Shown: piece after piece, positions 22,401 through 29,693 of the stretch
Layout: each line of letters starts with the position of its first letter
Position numbering within the stretch: the first letter of the stretch is position 1
Assembly (NCBI GenBank): GCA_016926315.1
Contig: JAFGOU010000274.1
Location: forward strand, 1 to 29,693
DNA from: Chitinispirillaceae bacterium
GTDB taxonomy: Bacteria > Fibrobacterota > Chitinivibrionia > Chitinivibrionales > Chitinispirillaceae
Length of the DNA stretch: 29,693 nucleotides
Direction of reading: 5' to 3'
Notes under the pieces: model-generated
Seen by the model: the letters and a program-made list of their open reading frames with translations, nothing else
The model's database searches: none
Told to the model about the DNA's origin: nothing
Program-made: the position numbers and the translations under genes

Positions 22401-23889
22401 CACGGAGCGACGGATCCTGCACCATGCCGAGATATTTGACCGCCTCCTTGTAATTCTTGGCTTCATAGGCGTGCAATCCGACCGTTTTCGCCACACGGTA
22501 ATCGTTGGAAACGGACTCCAGATATTTTTTATAGGAAGCGATTGCATTCTCCTTTTTTCCGACTTTCATCTGAAGGTCGCCGAGCGCCTTGTATTCCTGC
22601 GATGGTTTCGGGTTCATCAGCACGATCTGTTCGTACGAAAGGATCGCATTCTTGACATCACCCGTCCGGGCCTGACAGTCCGCAAGCGCGGAAAGGACGG
22701 CCAGGTTTTTGGGCTCGACTTTGAGCGCGTCCTGGTACATCTTGACGGCATTGGAACATTTATCCTGTTTGCGGTAAATGTCTCCCAGCGCGGTATAGAG
22801 CTCGACATCGGCGTCACCCGCCGCGATGGCGGCGGTAATGACGTTGACCGCCTCGTTGTCGAGCTTGTTTTGCAGTACAAGGGAGGCGTATTTCCGTAAA
22901 TGGCCTTTCCCCTGATCCGGTTTTTTCCTGAACGCCTGGCGATAGGCGTCAAGCGCTCCGGCGTAGTCCTTTTTTTCGTGCAGGAGATCGCCAAGGAGCC
23001 AGTAACGGTCCATCTTCGTGCTGTCGAGAACGAGATAGTTTTTCAGGTACAGAATACCGTCCTCTTTATTCCCCCGCGCCAGAGAGAGCTCATACAGGTG
23101 CTTGAATGACAGCGCGTCCTTTGGCGTGATAATGGCAAGTTCCTTGAAGAATCGTAATGCGGTGGCGGTGTCACCTTTCGAAAGCGCGTAGACCGCATAC
23201 CTGCTGCGCGACGGAACGTTGCCTTTGTCGAGCAGCACGATCGTCGAATCGGCATAGGCGAGGCCTTCCTTGTTTCCGGTTTTTTCGTAACAATCGGCGA
23301 GCTGTTTCCACTGCTCGAGCGACGCCCTGCCCCTTTTCGCGACTGCCGCGAGATGCACCGATGCTTCCTGCCAGTTTTTCTCCTGCAGATACTGCCTGAT
23401 AAGGATCGGCCTGCACTCGATTACCGTGCTGTCCAGACCGATCGCGGATTCCGCGGCATCCTTGGCTTTTTCCATCTGGTTGAGGTGCGCGGCGCTCAAG
23501 GCCATTTTCTCGGCAATGGGGCCCGATCGCTTGAGCAGAAAGGAACTCTGATAATATTTAAGGGCTTCGGTGTAATTTTTCGCCGTGGAGTAAAAATCAC
23601 CCAATGCTCCAAGAACTCCAGGATCGCTCGGGTTCACCCGCTGCGCCTCCTTGAGGCAGTTGAGCACCAGGTCCCGCGATGCCCCGGTCTTTTCGTAAGC
23701 GGTGGCGAGCGAGATCCAGTCAGAAACGGACCGTGAGGCCGCCGGCACTTTTTTTTCGGCATGCTGAATCGCTTCCTTGAATTTTTCCGCCTTCACCAGG
23801 TCCACGATACTCTCGTCGGCAGACGCGGCGAAAACGGTTACCAGGGCAGCGAGGGAAGCCAATAACAGCTGACGGGCTATGGCAGGCAT
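19462..23889 (-). CDS. Very long exported TPR-repeat protein (1475 aa)
   Basis: A signal peptide (core LLLASLAALVTVFAASA) is followed by TPR units almost to the C-terminus, for example YTALGDIYRKQDKCSNAVKM and YLALGDIYRKKNDCANAIKM. TPR superhelices act as protein-binding scaffolds. The ATG at 23889 has AAGGA seven bases upstream; an earlier in-frame ATG at 23919 lacks this, so the shorter start is chosen. The protein contains a tandem internal duplication of ~490 residues, listed separately. No enzymatic domain was seen. It lies upstream of the OmpA-family gene, and a role in envelope assembly or secretion is an inference from its export and neighbours. A weak promoter lies at 23991-24019. 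Confidence 0.9.
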   Translation of the reverse strand: MPAIARQLLLASLAALVTVFAASADESIVDLVKAEKFKEAIQHAEKKVPAASRSVSDWISLATAYEKTGASRDLVLNCLKEAQRVNPSDPGVLGALGDFYSTAKNYTEALKYYQSSFLLKRSGPIAEKMALSAAHLNQMEKAKDAAESAIGLDSTVIECRPILIRQYLQEKNWQEASVHLAAVAKRGRASLEQWKQLADCYEKTGNKEGLAYADSTIVLLDKGNVPSRSRYAVYALSKGDTATALRFFKELAIITPKDALSFKHLYELSLARGNKEDGILYLKNYLVLDSTKMDRYWLLGDLLHEKKDYAGALDAYRQAFRKKPDQGKGHLRKYASLVLQNKLDNEAVNVITAAIAAGDADVELYTALGDIYRKQDKCSNAVKMYQDALKVEPKNLAVLSALADCQARTGDVKNAILSYEQIVLMNPKPSQEYKALGDLQMKVGKKENAIASYKKYLESVSNDYRVAKTVGLHAYEAKNYKEAVKYLGMVQDPSLRDVTLLTALGLSAFRLDDCNTTVDALGKAWAGRPAPTVRSQILIPLGECYEKTGNMPKAAEAYEAYVALPGVSNTDIAYRGAFLKERHDRGGAMKAYGANITNYPKDYRNFLRLGLLYAADSGALDKAATVLTAATALTDTVRVAWRTLATVQGKLKNQPKELAAWQKLAALEPQDPEANRRIGMIHFKSKQYAQAIAPLEIVATTAPQDYELLRMLATCYTETKRPQEALGLLRKAKVLKPDDPSIRVAIITAAAAIGPGEPVDKEKEELADIDQKIIARDKKNTESRVRLVEYYTAKKDYTRAFALLKELAALTPKDPVVFRKLYEIASRNNNKQEASEYLKKYLAIDPKNANAYKNLGDLLFEQKDHDGAFSAYRTAVSLNPQLKGFYKNYIAVVLHKKLDVEAIPVIQNAIKFGEATTPDYLALGDIYRKKNDCANAIKMYQEVLRLDPKNLDAMGYLGECQAMTGDVKNAIISYEQVVLMKPKPTKEYKMLGDLQVKAGKTSLAMDAYRKYLIEVPTDQTIARAVGLNEYEKQQFPEAIKYLELVKNANLQNAQYLVALGESYYKTANTPKTIELLSRAWAAKPAPATLEKVLKILAECYEKTNQPAKSLEVYDAYVKLPGVTDPEASYLRGFLREKTDRATAIKIYSANTTAFPKDYRSFLRLGLILAADPASQDKAAAVLKQTSTLVDTIPLLWETLASAYKKLNKADAELQALQKLLSLQPQNLEANKRASALLLEKKQVAQAITNLEMVLTMAPKDVPTMLLLVQGYLETKRPAQALELLEKAGNLEKNNVQIKTQLYDLSKQMGQHDKAETEIKALITLTKDNKYRLKYARDLLEKKRYEETAKILSDIKSNDPMNIEGLMLRGTMQKAQKKYDEAIETYKEISYINDDYAPALYERGDTYYLQQKYDRADQYFDKALKADPKLGMAALGLALSAKAQKRMTAYKDYLNKAKALDPKNPRVLDEAAKAGK
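19985..23135 (-). repeat. Ancient tandem duplication inside the TPR gene
   Basis: Two co-linear segments, about 21655-23135 and 19985-21465, encode related sequences of ~490 residues with a constant offset of about 1668 bases. Matching pairs in order include ITPKDALSFKHLYEL/LTPKDPVVFRKLYEI, TGDVKNAILSYEQIVLMNPKP/TGDVKNAIISYEQVVLMKPKP, GECYEKTGNMPKAAEAYEAY/AECYEKTNQPAKSLEVYDAY and YPKDYRNFLRLGLLYAAD/FPKDYRSFLRLGLILAAD. The match extends well beyond generic TPR similarity, so a whole block was duplicated and then diverged. Boundaries are approximate. Confidence 0.85.
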
Positions 23890-23990
23890 AGGGCAGTCCT
23901 TTCTGGGGTAGATACTCAAAAACGCAGCATGGTATTCACCAACAAAGAGTTACCTGAACAATCTCGACGAATGCAGGTTCCTTGTAATAG

Positions 23991-24019
23991 AATTTAATAA
24001 AGCGGAGAGGTAACTTCAA
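23991..24019 (-). promoter_or_regulatory. Candidate promoter for the TPR gene
   Basis: On the minus strand TTGAAG (24019-24014) and TAAATT (23996-23991) are 17 bases apart, four of six matches in each box. It lies just downstream of a possible terminator and about 100 bases before the ATG, the right place for a separate promoter. The match is only moderate. Confidence 0.35.
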
Positions 24020-24040
24020 GCGCAATCAGCATTTTACCCG

Positions 24041-24069
24041 AAAAAAATCTCCGGCGGAAAATCTCCGGA
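24041..24069 (-). terminator. Possible terminator of the cNMP-binding gene
   Basis: On the minus strand TCCGG (24069-24065) can pair with CCGGA (24054-24050), followed by GA and a run of seven T (24047-24041). It lies 45 bases after the stop at 24114. The stem is only five pairs, but the U tract and position fit an intrinsic terminator. Confidence 0.45.
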
Positions 24070-24113
24070 TTCAAATAGAACGGTACGGGCAGATAACCTG
24101 CCGTCCGCGCTGT

Positions 24114-24686
24114 TTACCGGAGATCCGATGACGATTTTGATCCGTCCATCAGATTTTCGAGTTCCTGGATGATCTTGTCCTTATAAAACGTTTTCATTTC
24201 CGAATAGCCCTCGCCGATATCGCGCGGCGCGGACGTCCCGGATTCCGGGCTCCGTTCCCCTGCGATGGTAATGACCGTTCCGCTGTCCGCCGGCGGAACG
24301 GAGTAGTGCTGAATGATCCCCTTCAGACGCTCGTTGGTTTCGCGCAGCCGGATCACCAGAATGCGGATCAAATTGACCATCCAGGATGGTATCTGCTCAA
24401 GCTGGTCTTCGAACATTTTTTTCGTGATGACGGTGCAGATCGTTTCCTCCATCGCCTGGACCGTCGCGGAACGCTTGCCGTTGTCAATCAGGGCCATTTC
24501 CCCGAACATCGAGTTCGGGCCAAGCGAGCACAGATCCACCTCAACGTTTTCCTTGTCGGCCGGCGCATGGGTAAAAACGCGCACCTTGCCCGATTCAACA
24601 ATGTACATACCGTCACTTTCGCTGTTTTCGGAAAAAATGACCTCGCCGGCCTTGAATTTTTTTCGGACATGGGAATAGTAGCGCAT
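24114..24686 (-). CDS. Cyclic-nucleotide-binding domain protein without DNA-binding domain
   Basis: The 190-residue protein has one CRP-type cNMP-binding beta-roll at about residues 10-115. Its phosphate-binding cassette is intact in outline (FGEMALIDNGKRSATV, residues 61-76, with Glu63 and Arg72). The C-terminal ~70 residues are helical and polar, with no helix-turn-helix, so it is not a CRP-like transcription factor. It may sense cAMP or cGMP and act through protein contact. The ATG has AAGGA eight bases upstream. It follows rlmB by 75 bases and may be co-transcribed with it. The ligand and target are unknown. Confidence 0.88.
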   Translation of the reverse strand: MRYYSHVRKKFKAGEVIFSENSESDGMYIVESGKVRVFTHAPADKENVEVDLCSLGPNSMFGEMALIDNGKRSATVQAMEETICTVITKKMFEDQLEQIPSWMVNLIRILVIRLRETNERLKGIIQHYSVPPADSGTVITIAGERSPESGTSAPRDIGEGYSEMKTFYKDKIIQELENLMDGSKSSSDLR

Positions 24687-24761
24687 AAGGATCGTCCTTG
24701 CGATAACGGGTTTACGGAAGCGTTTTTCCTAGTATATCATAAACAGCCGTAAATGCCAGCG

Positions 24762-25547
24762 TTAAAAATGACGATCATCATTCCGTGCGCGCTGGCGTGA
24801 GCATTCGTACAGCATGATCGCGCCTGTCGCCGCGACATTGAGGGATTGAACGCGCGGATCGATCGCTATGTTTGCAAAGGAGGAGCAGCGCTTTTCAAGA
24901 TACGGCGGAATGCCGCGATGCTCGCCTCCAAGCAGGATAATCACCGGCCCGCGGAGATCGATGGAACAAGGCGCCGCTCCCCGCGCGGCATGGGTCCCGA
25001 CAAGGGAAAACCCCGCCTCGCCGAACTCGCGGATGATGCCTTCAAGATTTTTCGGGCGCAGGATCGTAAGCTGCTCGATCGTGCCGGCCGACGCTTTCGC
25101 CACGGCAGGGGAGAGCGGCGCGGTGTTCCTGCGCTCCAGGAACAGCGCGTCAACGCCGAAGGCCGCACAGGAGCGGATAAGCGCACCGAGGTTCTGCGGA
25201 TCCTCGATTGAAGCGGCAAGGACGAAGAGCGGCGAAGCGACGTTCCTGATTTTTTCCCGCAGCTCCTCCGGCGTGCAGTACGGCTTGATGCTGCACACCG
25301 CTGCTATGCCCTGGTGGTCCGCGGTTCCCGCAATATGGCCCAGCCGAACGGCCGGGACCAGGTTGTAGGCAAGCCGCTCCTTTCGGCAGATTTTCATGAG
25401 GTTGAACAGCGGGGCGGAACGTTTGTCCTTATCAATATATATATGGTCGATCGATTCAATGCGCGCCGCAAGAAGGGACTCGACCGCATGGATGCCGTAG
25501 ACGACGCTGGGAGGGGTATCGAATGCTCTGACAGCCGGGGCGGACAT
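24762..25547 (-). CDS. rlmB: TrmH-family (SPOUT) rRNA 2'-O-methyltransferase, RlmB-like
   Basis: This would methylate a guanosine ribose in 23S rRNA using S-adenosylmethionine. Residues ~17-90 form the SpoU substrate-binding domain (VYGIHAVESLLAARI). The SPOUT knot domain starts near 105. Its motifs are DPQNLGALIRSC with Asn119 and Arg125, LLGGEHRGIP at 206-214, and SLNVAATGAIMLYE from 235. The usual SLNVS is SLNVA here, a variant of the third motif. RlmB is the best fit because of the N-terminal domain and 261-residue length, but other TrmH-family targets are possible. It begins 56 bases after the sensor kinase stop and has no clear ribosome site. Confidence 0.87.
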   Translation of the reverse strand: MSAPAVRAFDTPPSVVYGIHAVESLLAARIESIDHIYIDKDKRSAPLFNLMKICRKERLAYNLVPAVRLGHIAGTADHQGIAAVCSIKPYCTPEELREKIRNVASPLFVLAASIEDPQNLGALIRSCAAFGVDALFLERRNTAPLSPAVAKASAGTIEQLTILRPKNLEGIIREFGEAGFSLVGTHAARGAAPCSIDLRGPVIILLGGEHRGIPPYLEKRCSSFANIAIDPRVQSLNVAATGAIMLYECSRQRARNDDRHF

Positions 25548-25603
25548 GGTGGTAAAAATAGTTTCCGCTCACGCCGGATCCGCGCAATGTCTGTCGTGAC
25601 GGC

Positions 25604-27925
25604 CTAGCCACCGGCTATGACTTTGCCTACCATTACCGAAAGCCCGCGTAGATCGAACGGCTTTTGAAGGAACGCACAGAGGCCGTTGTCGAGCAGCGCG
25701 TTGATCTCATGGTCGAGCACATGCCCGGAGGTGGCCATGACTTTCACCAACGGATTGATCGCCTTCAGCCGGTAAAAACACTCTTTCCCGCTCATTCCCG
25801 GCATGGTCAGATCGAGAATGACAAGGTCAAACGCTCCGCCGCAGGCCTGGTAGCATTCGATCGCCTCGTTCCCGCCGGCGCAGGGGGTTACCGCATACCC
25901 GAGCATGGCAAGGGCCTCGGAGGCCATGTCCCTGACAAACGCCTCATCGTCGACAAAAAGTATACGGTGTTTTCCGGCCACTTTTCCCGGCAACGACACC
26001 CCCTCCGGCTGTTCCGGAACCGCTGCCGCGGCAAGAGGAAGGCACAGGATGATGGCCGTGCCGGCTCCTTTTTCGCTCCACAGTTCGATAAAGCCATTGT
26101 GGTTCTTGACCGTTCCGTAGACGCTCGCCAGCCCGAGACCCGTGCCTTTGCCCGATGCCTTGGTGGTAAAGAACGGTTCAAATGCCTTTGAACGGGTCTC
26201 CTCATCCATACCTTCGCCGGTGTCGGTGACCGACAGTTTGATGAACGGTCCGGGCTCGACCGTATACGGGTACGAACGGGCGAGGAGTTCTCCTATCTCC
26301 ACCGTCCCGGTTTCAAAGGTAAGTGAGCCGCCCCGTGGCATCGCGTCCCGCGCGTTGACCCCGAGGTTGAGCAGCACGTTCTGCAGTTGCGACTTGTCGC
26401 CCATGACGGTCGAAACACCGGCGTTGAACCGCCTGACGATCGTGATGTTTTTACCGATGGTCCGCTCGAGGATGAGTATCGTTTCGTTGATGCACTCATG
26501 AAGGTCGACCGGCGCTATCTGATACTTTCCTTTCCGGGCAAACGCGAGGAGCTGCGAAGTGAGCGAAGAAGCCTGCCGGGTGATGTCCACGATTTTCTGC
26601 GCGGTCGCCGCTTCCGCCGGCAGGGACGAAGCGCATTTCATTCGCAGGAGATCGGCATATCCAACGATGCCGCTCAGAAGGTTGTTGAAATCGTGCGCTA
26701 TTCCGCCGGCAAGCCGGCCGATCGCCTCCATTTTGCGGGCATGGTGCAGTTCGTTTCTGAGGTGGTGCGCCTCCTCTTCGCCTTTTTTCCGTTCGAGAAT
26801 GACGGCGCTGTTCGCCTTTTCAAGCTCTTCGGCCGTAAGGGAGACCTCGGTTTCCAGTCGATCCCTTGCCCGGAGCAGGTGCTCGGTCCGCGCTTTCTCC
26901 AGCGTACGGTCATGCGCCACGCATACGATGCCGATTCCCCGGATCGTCGAGGTCGAAAGGCTTACCGGAACCGTCGCGTCCGCGCGGGTGAGCAGCTCTG
27001 TTTCACACTCCTGCATGGGGACTTTTTTAATAATGCCCGCCAGATGCTCCCGGTCGCCGGCAGTACCCGCAAGCAGTGTCTCGAAGGGTTTTCCGGACAG
27101 GTCATCGTCGGAGAATCCCAGCACGTCCTGCACCGCGGGATTGAGCGAAATGATCCTCCCGTTCGTGTCGAGAAGGAACAGCAGATCCTTCATGGACTTG
27201 ATGATCCTGTCCGCAGCAATGACCGGCGTTATGCCGAGAAGGCGGTATTTCAACACTGCCCAGGCCAGTCCGAAGGCCCATGCCGCGGTGGTGCAATCCG
27301 CCACCGAGGGTATGGTCTCGTTGCCCGCCCGGCGCATGATGACGTTGGTGAATGATCCCAGGAAAAGAGAGACGAGCGCCGACAACAACAGGACGCGGGA
27401 CTGCCGTTTTACCACCAGCAGATCGCTCCTGCGTCCGTAATCGTAAATGATAAAAAGCGCGGCCGCGACAACCGTCAGGTAATACGCATAGTATGCCCAC
27501 GGCCAGGGCGAATCGCTCCAGAGGCCCAGCCACCCGTAGCTCATGGGAGCATGCGCGGCGATCAGGAGGCTGCCGGTCCACTGCAGGTACAGAAGCGCGC
27601 ACGGCACCAGCGCCAGGAGAGCGGCGACAGCGGTAAAACCCCTGAATCCGCTCCGCCGCGCATACAGCCAGGAAAACCAGAGGAAGAAAAACCCGAAGCC
27701 GACCCAGCCCACGGCCGCAATGTTCTCGAAGACCATGGCGCGTCCGCGGTCTGTACCGGGAAAATGCACCCCCGCATACGATGCGCTCCAGATGAAAAAA
27801 CAGAAAAGAAGCGCCACGCAGACCCGGTTGAGCGCCGGCCTGGGGTCTTTGAAAAGAATCACCGTCCCGAGTACGATAAAGATGGTTGCGGAAACGATAT
27901 GAGCGATGAAAAACGCATGGTCCAT
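25604..27925 (-). CDS. Membrane hybrid sensor histidine kinase (7TM-PAS-kinase-receiver)
   Basis: Residues ~5-230 contain about seven hydrophobic helices of the 7TM histidine-kinase sensor type. A PAS domain follows at about 240-345, then a coiled coil. The HisKA helix has the phosphoacceptor His411 ([11 protein letters not shown]). The ATPase domain has N520/N524 ([14 protein letters not shown]), DTGEGM at 568-573 and [11 protein letters not shown] near 593. A C-terminal receiver has the acid pair DD (659-660), Asp705 ([10 protein letters not shown]) and Lys755. All catalytic residues are present. The ATG at 27925 lies ~29 bases after the start site predicted from the promoter at 27961-27989. 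It is divergent from a receiver-kinase at 28332, a likely partner. The signal is unknown. Confidence 0.93.
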   Translation of the reverse strand: MDHAFFIAHIVSATIFIVLGTVILFKDPRPALNRVCVALLFCFFIWSASYAGVHFPGTDRGRAMVFENIAAVGWVGFGFFFLWFSWLYARRSGFRGFTAVAALLALVPCALLYLQWTGSLLIAAHAPMSYGWLGLWSDSPWPWAYYAYYLTVVAAALFIIYDYGRRSDLLVVKRQSRVLLLSALVSLFLGSFTNVIMRRAGNETIPSVADCTTAAWAFGLAWAVLKYRLLGITPVIAADRIIKSMKDLLFLLDTNGRIISLNPAVQDVLGFSDDDLSGKPFETLLAGTAGDREHLAGIIKKVPMQECETELLTRADATVPVSLSTSTIRGIGIVCVAHDRTLEKARTEHLLRARDRLETEVSLTAEELEKANSAVILERKKGEEEAHHLRNELHHARKMEAIGRLAGGIAHDFNNLLSGIVGYADLLRMKCASSLPAEAATAQKIVDITRQASSLTSQLLAFARKGKYQIAPVDLHECINETILILERTIGKNITIVRRFNAGVSTVMGDKSQLQNVLLNLGVNARDAMPRGGSLTFETGTVEIGELLARSYPYTVEPGPFIKLSVTDTGEGMDEETRSKAFEPFFTTKASGKGTGLGLASVYGTVKNHNGFIELWSEKGAGTAIILCLPLAAAAVPEQPEGVSLPGKVAGKHRILFVDDEAFVRDMASEALAMLGYAVTPCAGGNEAIECYQACGGAFDLVILDLTMPGMSGKECFYRLKAINPLVKVMATSGHVLDHEINALLDNGLCAFLQKPFDLRGLSVMVGKVIAGG

Positions 27926-27960
27926 TCAGGCACGGTCCGTTGATCGGGGAATACCCATAG

Positions 27961-27989
27961 ATAATACCGGACAAAGGCTATTTTGTCAA
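27961..27989 (-). promoter_or_regulatory. Strong sigma70-like promoter for the hybrid kinase
   Basis: On the minus strand TTGACA (27989-27984) and TATTAT (27966-27961) are separated by 17 bases: a perfect -35 and a one-mismatch -10. Transcription would start near 27954, leaving a ~29-base leader before the kinase ATG. Confidence 0.8.
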
Positions 27990-28232
27990 TAATGAACCTG
28001 CCGCCATGCGCCCGACCCGAATAAAGGGCCGGCGGTCCTGCCCGATGTTTGATCCTTCGTTCTTTTTTCCGCAGCATGAAACCCCCTCCCGAAGTTGACA
28101 AGAGCGGTATCGTATACCGATCCCGGGCCGCGTCACGGAGGTCCACCTGAAAAAACCGCTTTTAAGGCATACGCTAACCGTTTGTTTCTCTTTCGAATAC
28201 ACTGAATCCGCAGTATCCGCTCAAAAAGGGGA
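27990..28232. other. Divergent intergenic region between the two kinase genes
   Basis: The 406-base gap 27926-28331 contains the two divergent promoters and the + strand leader. The middle part listed here has no convincing gene. A 72-codon minus-strand frame (28077 to 27859) has a good GGGAGGGGG site but runs through the kinase promoter into the kinase gene, so it is probably chance. Regulator sites may lie here, but I see no clear dyad apart from GGTATCGTATACC near 28106-28118. Confidence 0.5.
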
Positions 28233-28261
28233 TGGATAACCGGATTCCTTAAAGGTATAAT
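28233..28261 (+). promoter_or_regulatory. Sigma70-like promoter for the receiver-kinase gene
   Basis: TGGATA (28233-28238) and a perfect TATAAT (28256-28261) are 17 bases apart. Transcription would start near 28268. This excludes the ATG at 28263 as the translation start and supports 28332. Confidence 0.65.
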
Positions 28262-28331
28262 AATGCTCGGTCCAAAACTCCCTTGCTGTTCGCTCATCCT
28301 GCATCAACCTTTTCAACGGAGCCGCCGAGTT

Positions 28332-29504
28332 ATGAAAAGCGCCCGGAATCAAACCGCTCTGGATACGCCGCCATCTCTGCAGGGAAGCCAGCCATTGCCT
28401 CCCCAGGCCCGTGTCCTGGTCGTCGACGACGAATTCATGATCGGACGAGGTATTTCGGAAATGCTTTCCTATCTCAACTTCCGCTGCGAATACCTCCAGA
28501 ACGGACGGGAGGCGATCCCGTATCTTGCCGACCATCCCGAGATCGATATCGTACTCCTGGACATCAACCTGGGAATGGGAATTTCCGGCATCGAACTTCT
28601 TCCGCTTCTCAGGGAGAAAAACAAGTACGCGCAGTATATCATGTTCACCTCCGAGGACAAACTTGAGGTGGGCGTGGAGTGCATGCGCAAGGGCGCGTAC
28701 GACTACATGACCAAACCGTTCGACGAGCAGCTGTTCATGACCAAGGTCCCGGGGGCGCTCGAACGGAAGAAAATGCTTCAGCTCAACGACCTCTATCTCG
28801 GCATCCTGTTTCACGACATCAAGAACCCCGTGCAGGGAATCATGGGCGGGCTGGAACTGCTCCGCATGTCGCTTCCCCAGGAGAGCGAAGACGAGACGCG
28901 GAAATGCGCCCTGGCCCAGACCGACAGCTCCATCAAACAGATCCTCATGATGATCAACAATATCGTCGCCGTCTCCAAGTTCGAAAACAACTCCCTTTCC
29001 GCCCGGCGGGAGCTGTTCGTCCTGCAGCGCGAGGTCTCCGCGGCGCTTGAGCCGTTTTCCTTCAGGGGGATCGAGGATAACGCGCCGAAAGTTACCATCA
29101 GCTTTCCTGATGACAATGATATCGTCATTGAAAACGACAGGGACCTTTTCTGCCGCACGCTTACCAATATCGTGAGCAATGCGGTCCGCTATTCGTCCGA
29201 AGGGGTTCCGGTAAAGGTCGCCTTTGAAAAAGAGGCCGGGGAAATCGTGCATGTAACCGTAACCAATACCGGATCGTATATCGAAGATACGGCCCGGGAA
29301 GCGATTTTCAATAAATTCTCAAGTGTTGAACTCCCGGCGTCCCAGTCCGGGTTTAAAAACTTCGGCCTCGGGCTTACCTTCAGTAAAATGGCCGTCGATG
29401 CCATGGGCGGCAGGATCTGGATCGAATGCGATAAAACACTCCCCTCCACCACATTCCATTTTACGCTAAAAAATTTCAAGCAGGAACAGATCCTCGCCTC
29501 ATAA
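28332..29504 (+). CDS. Response regulator-histidine kinase (N-terminal receiver, soluble)
   Basis: The 390-residue cytoplasmic protein begins with a receiver domain (~27-150): acid pair Asp32/Asp33 (VLVVDDE), phosphoacceptor Asp77 (IVLLDINLG) and Lys128 (MTKPFD). A HisKA helix follows with His161 (ILFHDIKNPVQGI), then an ATPase domain with the N box (LTNIVSNAVRYS) and the glycine loop (GFKNFGLGLTFSKMAVDAMGG). The D-x-G-x-G box reads VTNTGSYI, so the usual Asp is Asn; this variant occurs in active kinases but may weaken ATP binding. There is no membrane segment, so the input is probably phosphotransfer to the receiver. The ATG at 28332 has GGAG 10 bases upstream and fits the promoter. The divergent hybrid kinase is a plausible partner. 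Confidence 0.9.
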   Translation: MKSARNQTALDTPPSLQGSQPLPPQARVLVVDDEFMIGRGISEMLSYLNFRCEYLQNGREAIPYLADHPEIDIVLLDINLGMGISGIELLPLLREKNKYAQYIMFTSEDKLEVGVECMRKGAYDYMTKPFDEQLFMTKVPGALERKKMLQLNDLYLGILFHDIKNPVQGIMGGLELLRMSLPQESEDETRKCALAQTDSSIKQILMMINNIVAVSKFENNSLSARRELFVLQREVSAALEPFSFRGIEDNAPKVTISFPDDNDIVIENDRDLFCRTLTNIVSNAVRYSSEGVPVKVAFEKEAGEIVHVTVTNTGSYIEDTAREAIFNKFSSVELPASQSGFKNFGLGLTFSKMAVDAMGGRIWIECDKTLPSTTFHFTLKNFKQEQILAS

Positions 29505-29609
29505 AATCCGCTGACCCCTGGCTGACGTATTGCGGCCCTTCGGGCCTTGGGGAGGGCACCTCGATGCTCCTTTAGCCCGGGCCGCTGGCAGAGCTATCGC
29601 GGCCTCGAA

Positions 29610-29657
29610 ACAGCGCTGCGGAGTGAAAATTTTTCGCACCTAAGGGCGCAGCGCTGT
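29610..29657. repeat. Nested inverted repeat near the right edge
   Basis: ACAGCGCTGCG (29610-29620) is exactly complementary to CGCAGCGCTGT (29647-29657). Inside it, GTGAAAA (29623-29629) can pair with TTTT-CG-CAC (29631-29639). A further short hairpin, GGCCC-TTC-GGGCC, lies at 29534-29546. The 189 bases after the receiver-kinase stop show no gene. The structure could be a terminator region, the edge of a mobile repeat or the start of a structured RNA; it is cut by the window end. Confidence 0.45.
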
Positions 29658-29693
29658 GCCTTTGATTTTCCCCTGTTTGTTCATTACCTCTGG

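Noticed and set aside
27859..28077. 72-codon minus-strand frame with a GGGAGGGGG ribosome site
   Set aside because: It runs across the strong kinase promoter at 27961-27989 and overlaps the kinase gene in another frame, and its product resembles nothing known. Probably chance.
28221..29252. Long minus-strand open frame (343 codons)
   Set aside because: It is antisense to the receiver-kinase gene, whose domains and catalytic residues are clear; the open frame is an effect of high G/C codon use.

Overview
The window looks like chromosomal DNA from a Gram-negative (diderm), probably anaerobic bacterium. Diderm architecture is shown by an OmpA/Pal-type protein, a large outer-membrane beta-barrel protein ending in phenylalanine, and several Sec signal peptides. 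Anaerobic metabolism is suggested by a ferredoxin-fused electron transfer flavoprotein and a 2-oxoacid:ferredoxin oxidoreductase. The secreted VWA protein with a FlgD-like C-terminus, the Lys/Ala/Gln-rich OmpA linker and the very long TPR protein recall the Fibrobacterota (Chitinispirillia) and related FCB bacteria. That placement is an impression, not a test. No tRNA, rRNA, CRISPR array, transposase or phage gene was seen.

Layout. (1) 1-4020: the 3' end of an unidentified + strand gene, then a minus-strand set ybeY, etfB, ferredoxin-etfA, hisG and a possible 49-residue ORF. A REP-like pair of hairpins splits etfB from etfA. (2) 4020-7021: a + strand beta-helix/outer-membrane barrel protein with its own sigma70-like promoter. 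(3) 7032-12992, minus strand: a 1268-residue secreted VWA protein behind a structured leader, preceded by an anti-sigma factor and an ECF sigma factor. The sigma gene carries an exact sigmaE-type promoter that ends almost at its ATG. (4) 13232-14761: a + strand radical SAM protein. (5) 14778-17483, minus strand: a three-gene, fully overlapping Vor-type 2-oxoacid:ferredoxin oxidoreductase operon in which the beta and gamma subunits are fused. (6) 17689-24686, minus strand: an OmpA-family protein, a 1475-residue TPR protein that contains a ~490-residue tandem duplication, and a cNMP-binding protein without a DNA-binding domain. (7) 24762-29504: rlmB and a hybrid sensor kinase on the minus strand, and a divergent receiver-kinase on the + strand, each kinase with a recognisable promoter. 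The last 190 bases hold an unexplained inverted repeat.

How the parts fit. Vor would oxidise branched-chain 2-oxoacids to acyl-CoA and reduce ferredoxin. The ferredoxin-type Etf could exchange electrons between ferredoxin/NAD(H) and an acyl-CoA or hydroxy-acid dehydrogenase encoded elsewhere. The sigma/anti-sigma pair, VWA protein, OmpA protein, TPR protein and barrel protein together form a cell-envelope neighbourhood. The divergent kinases are a candidate signalling pair. I found no single locus that is clearly a new system. The best leads are the ECF gene with a promoter implying leaderless translation, the structured leader of the VWA gene, and the beta-helix/barrel fusion.
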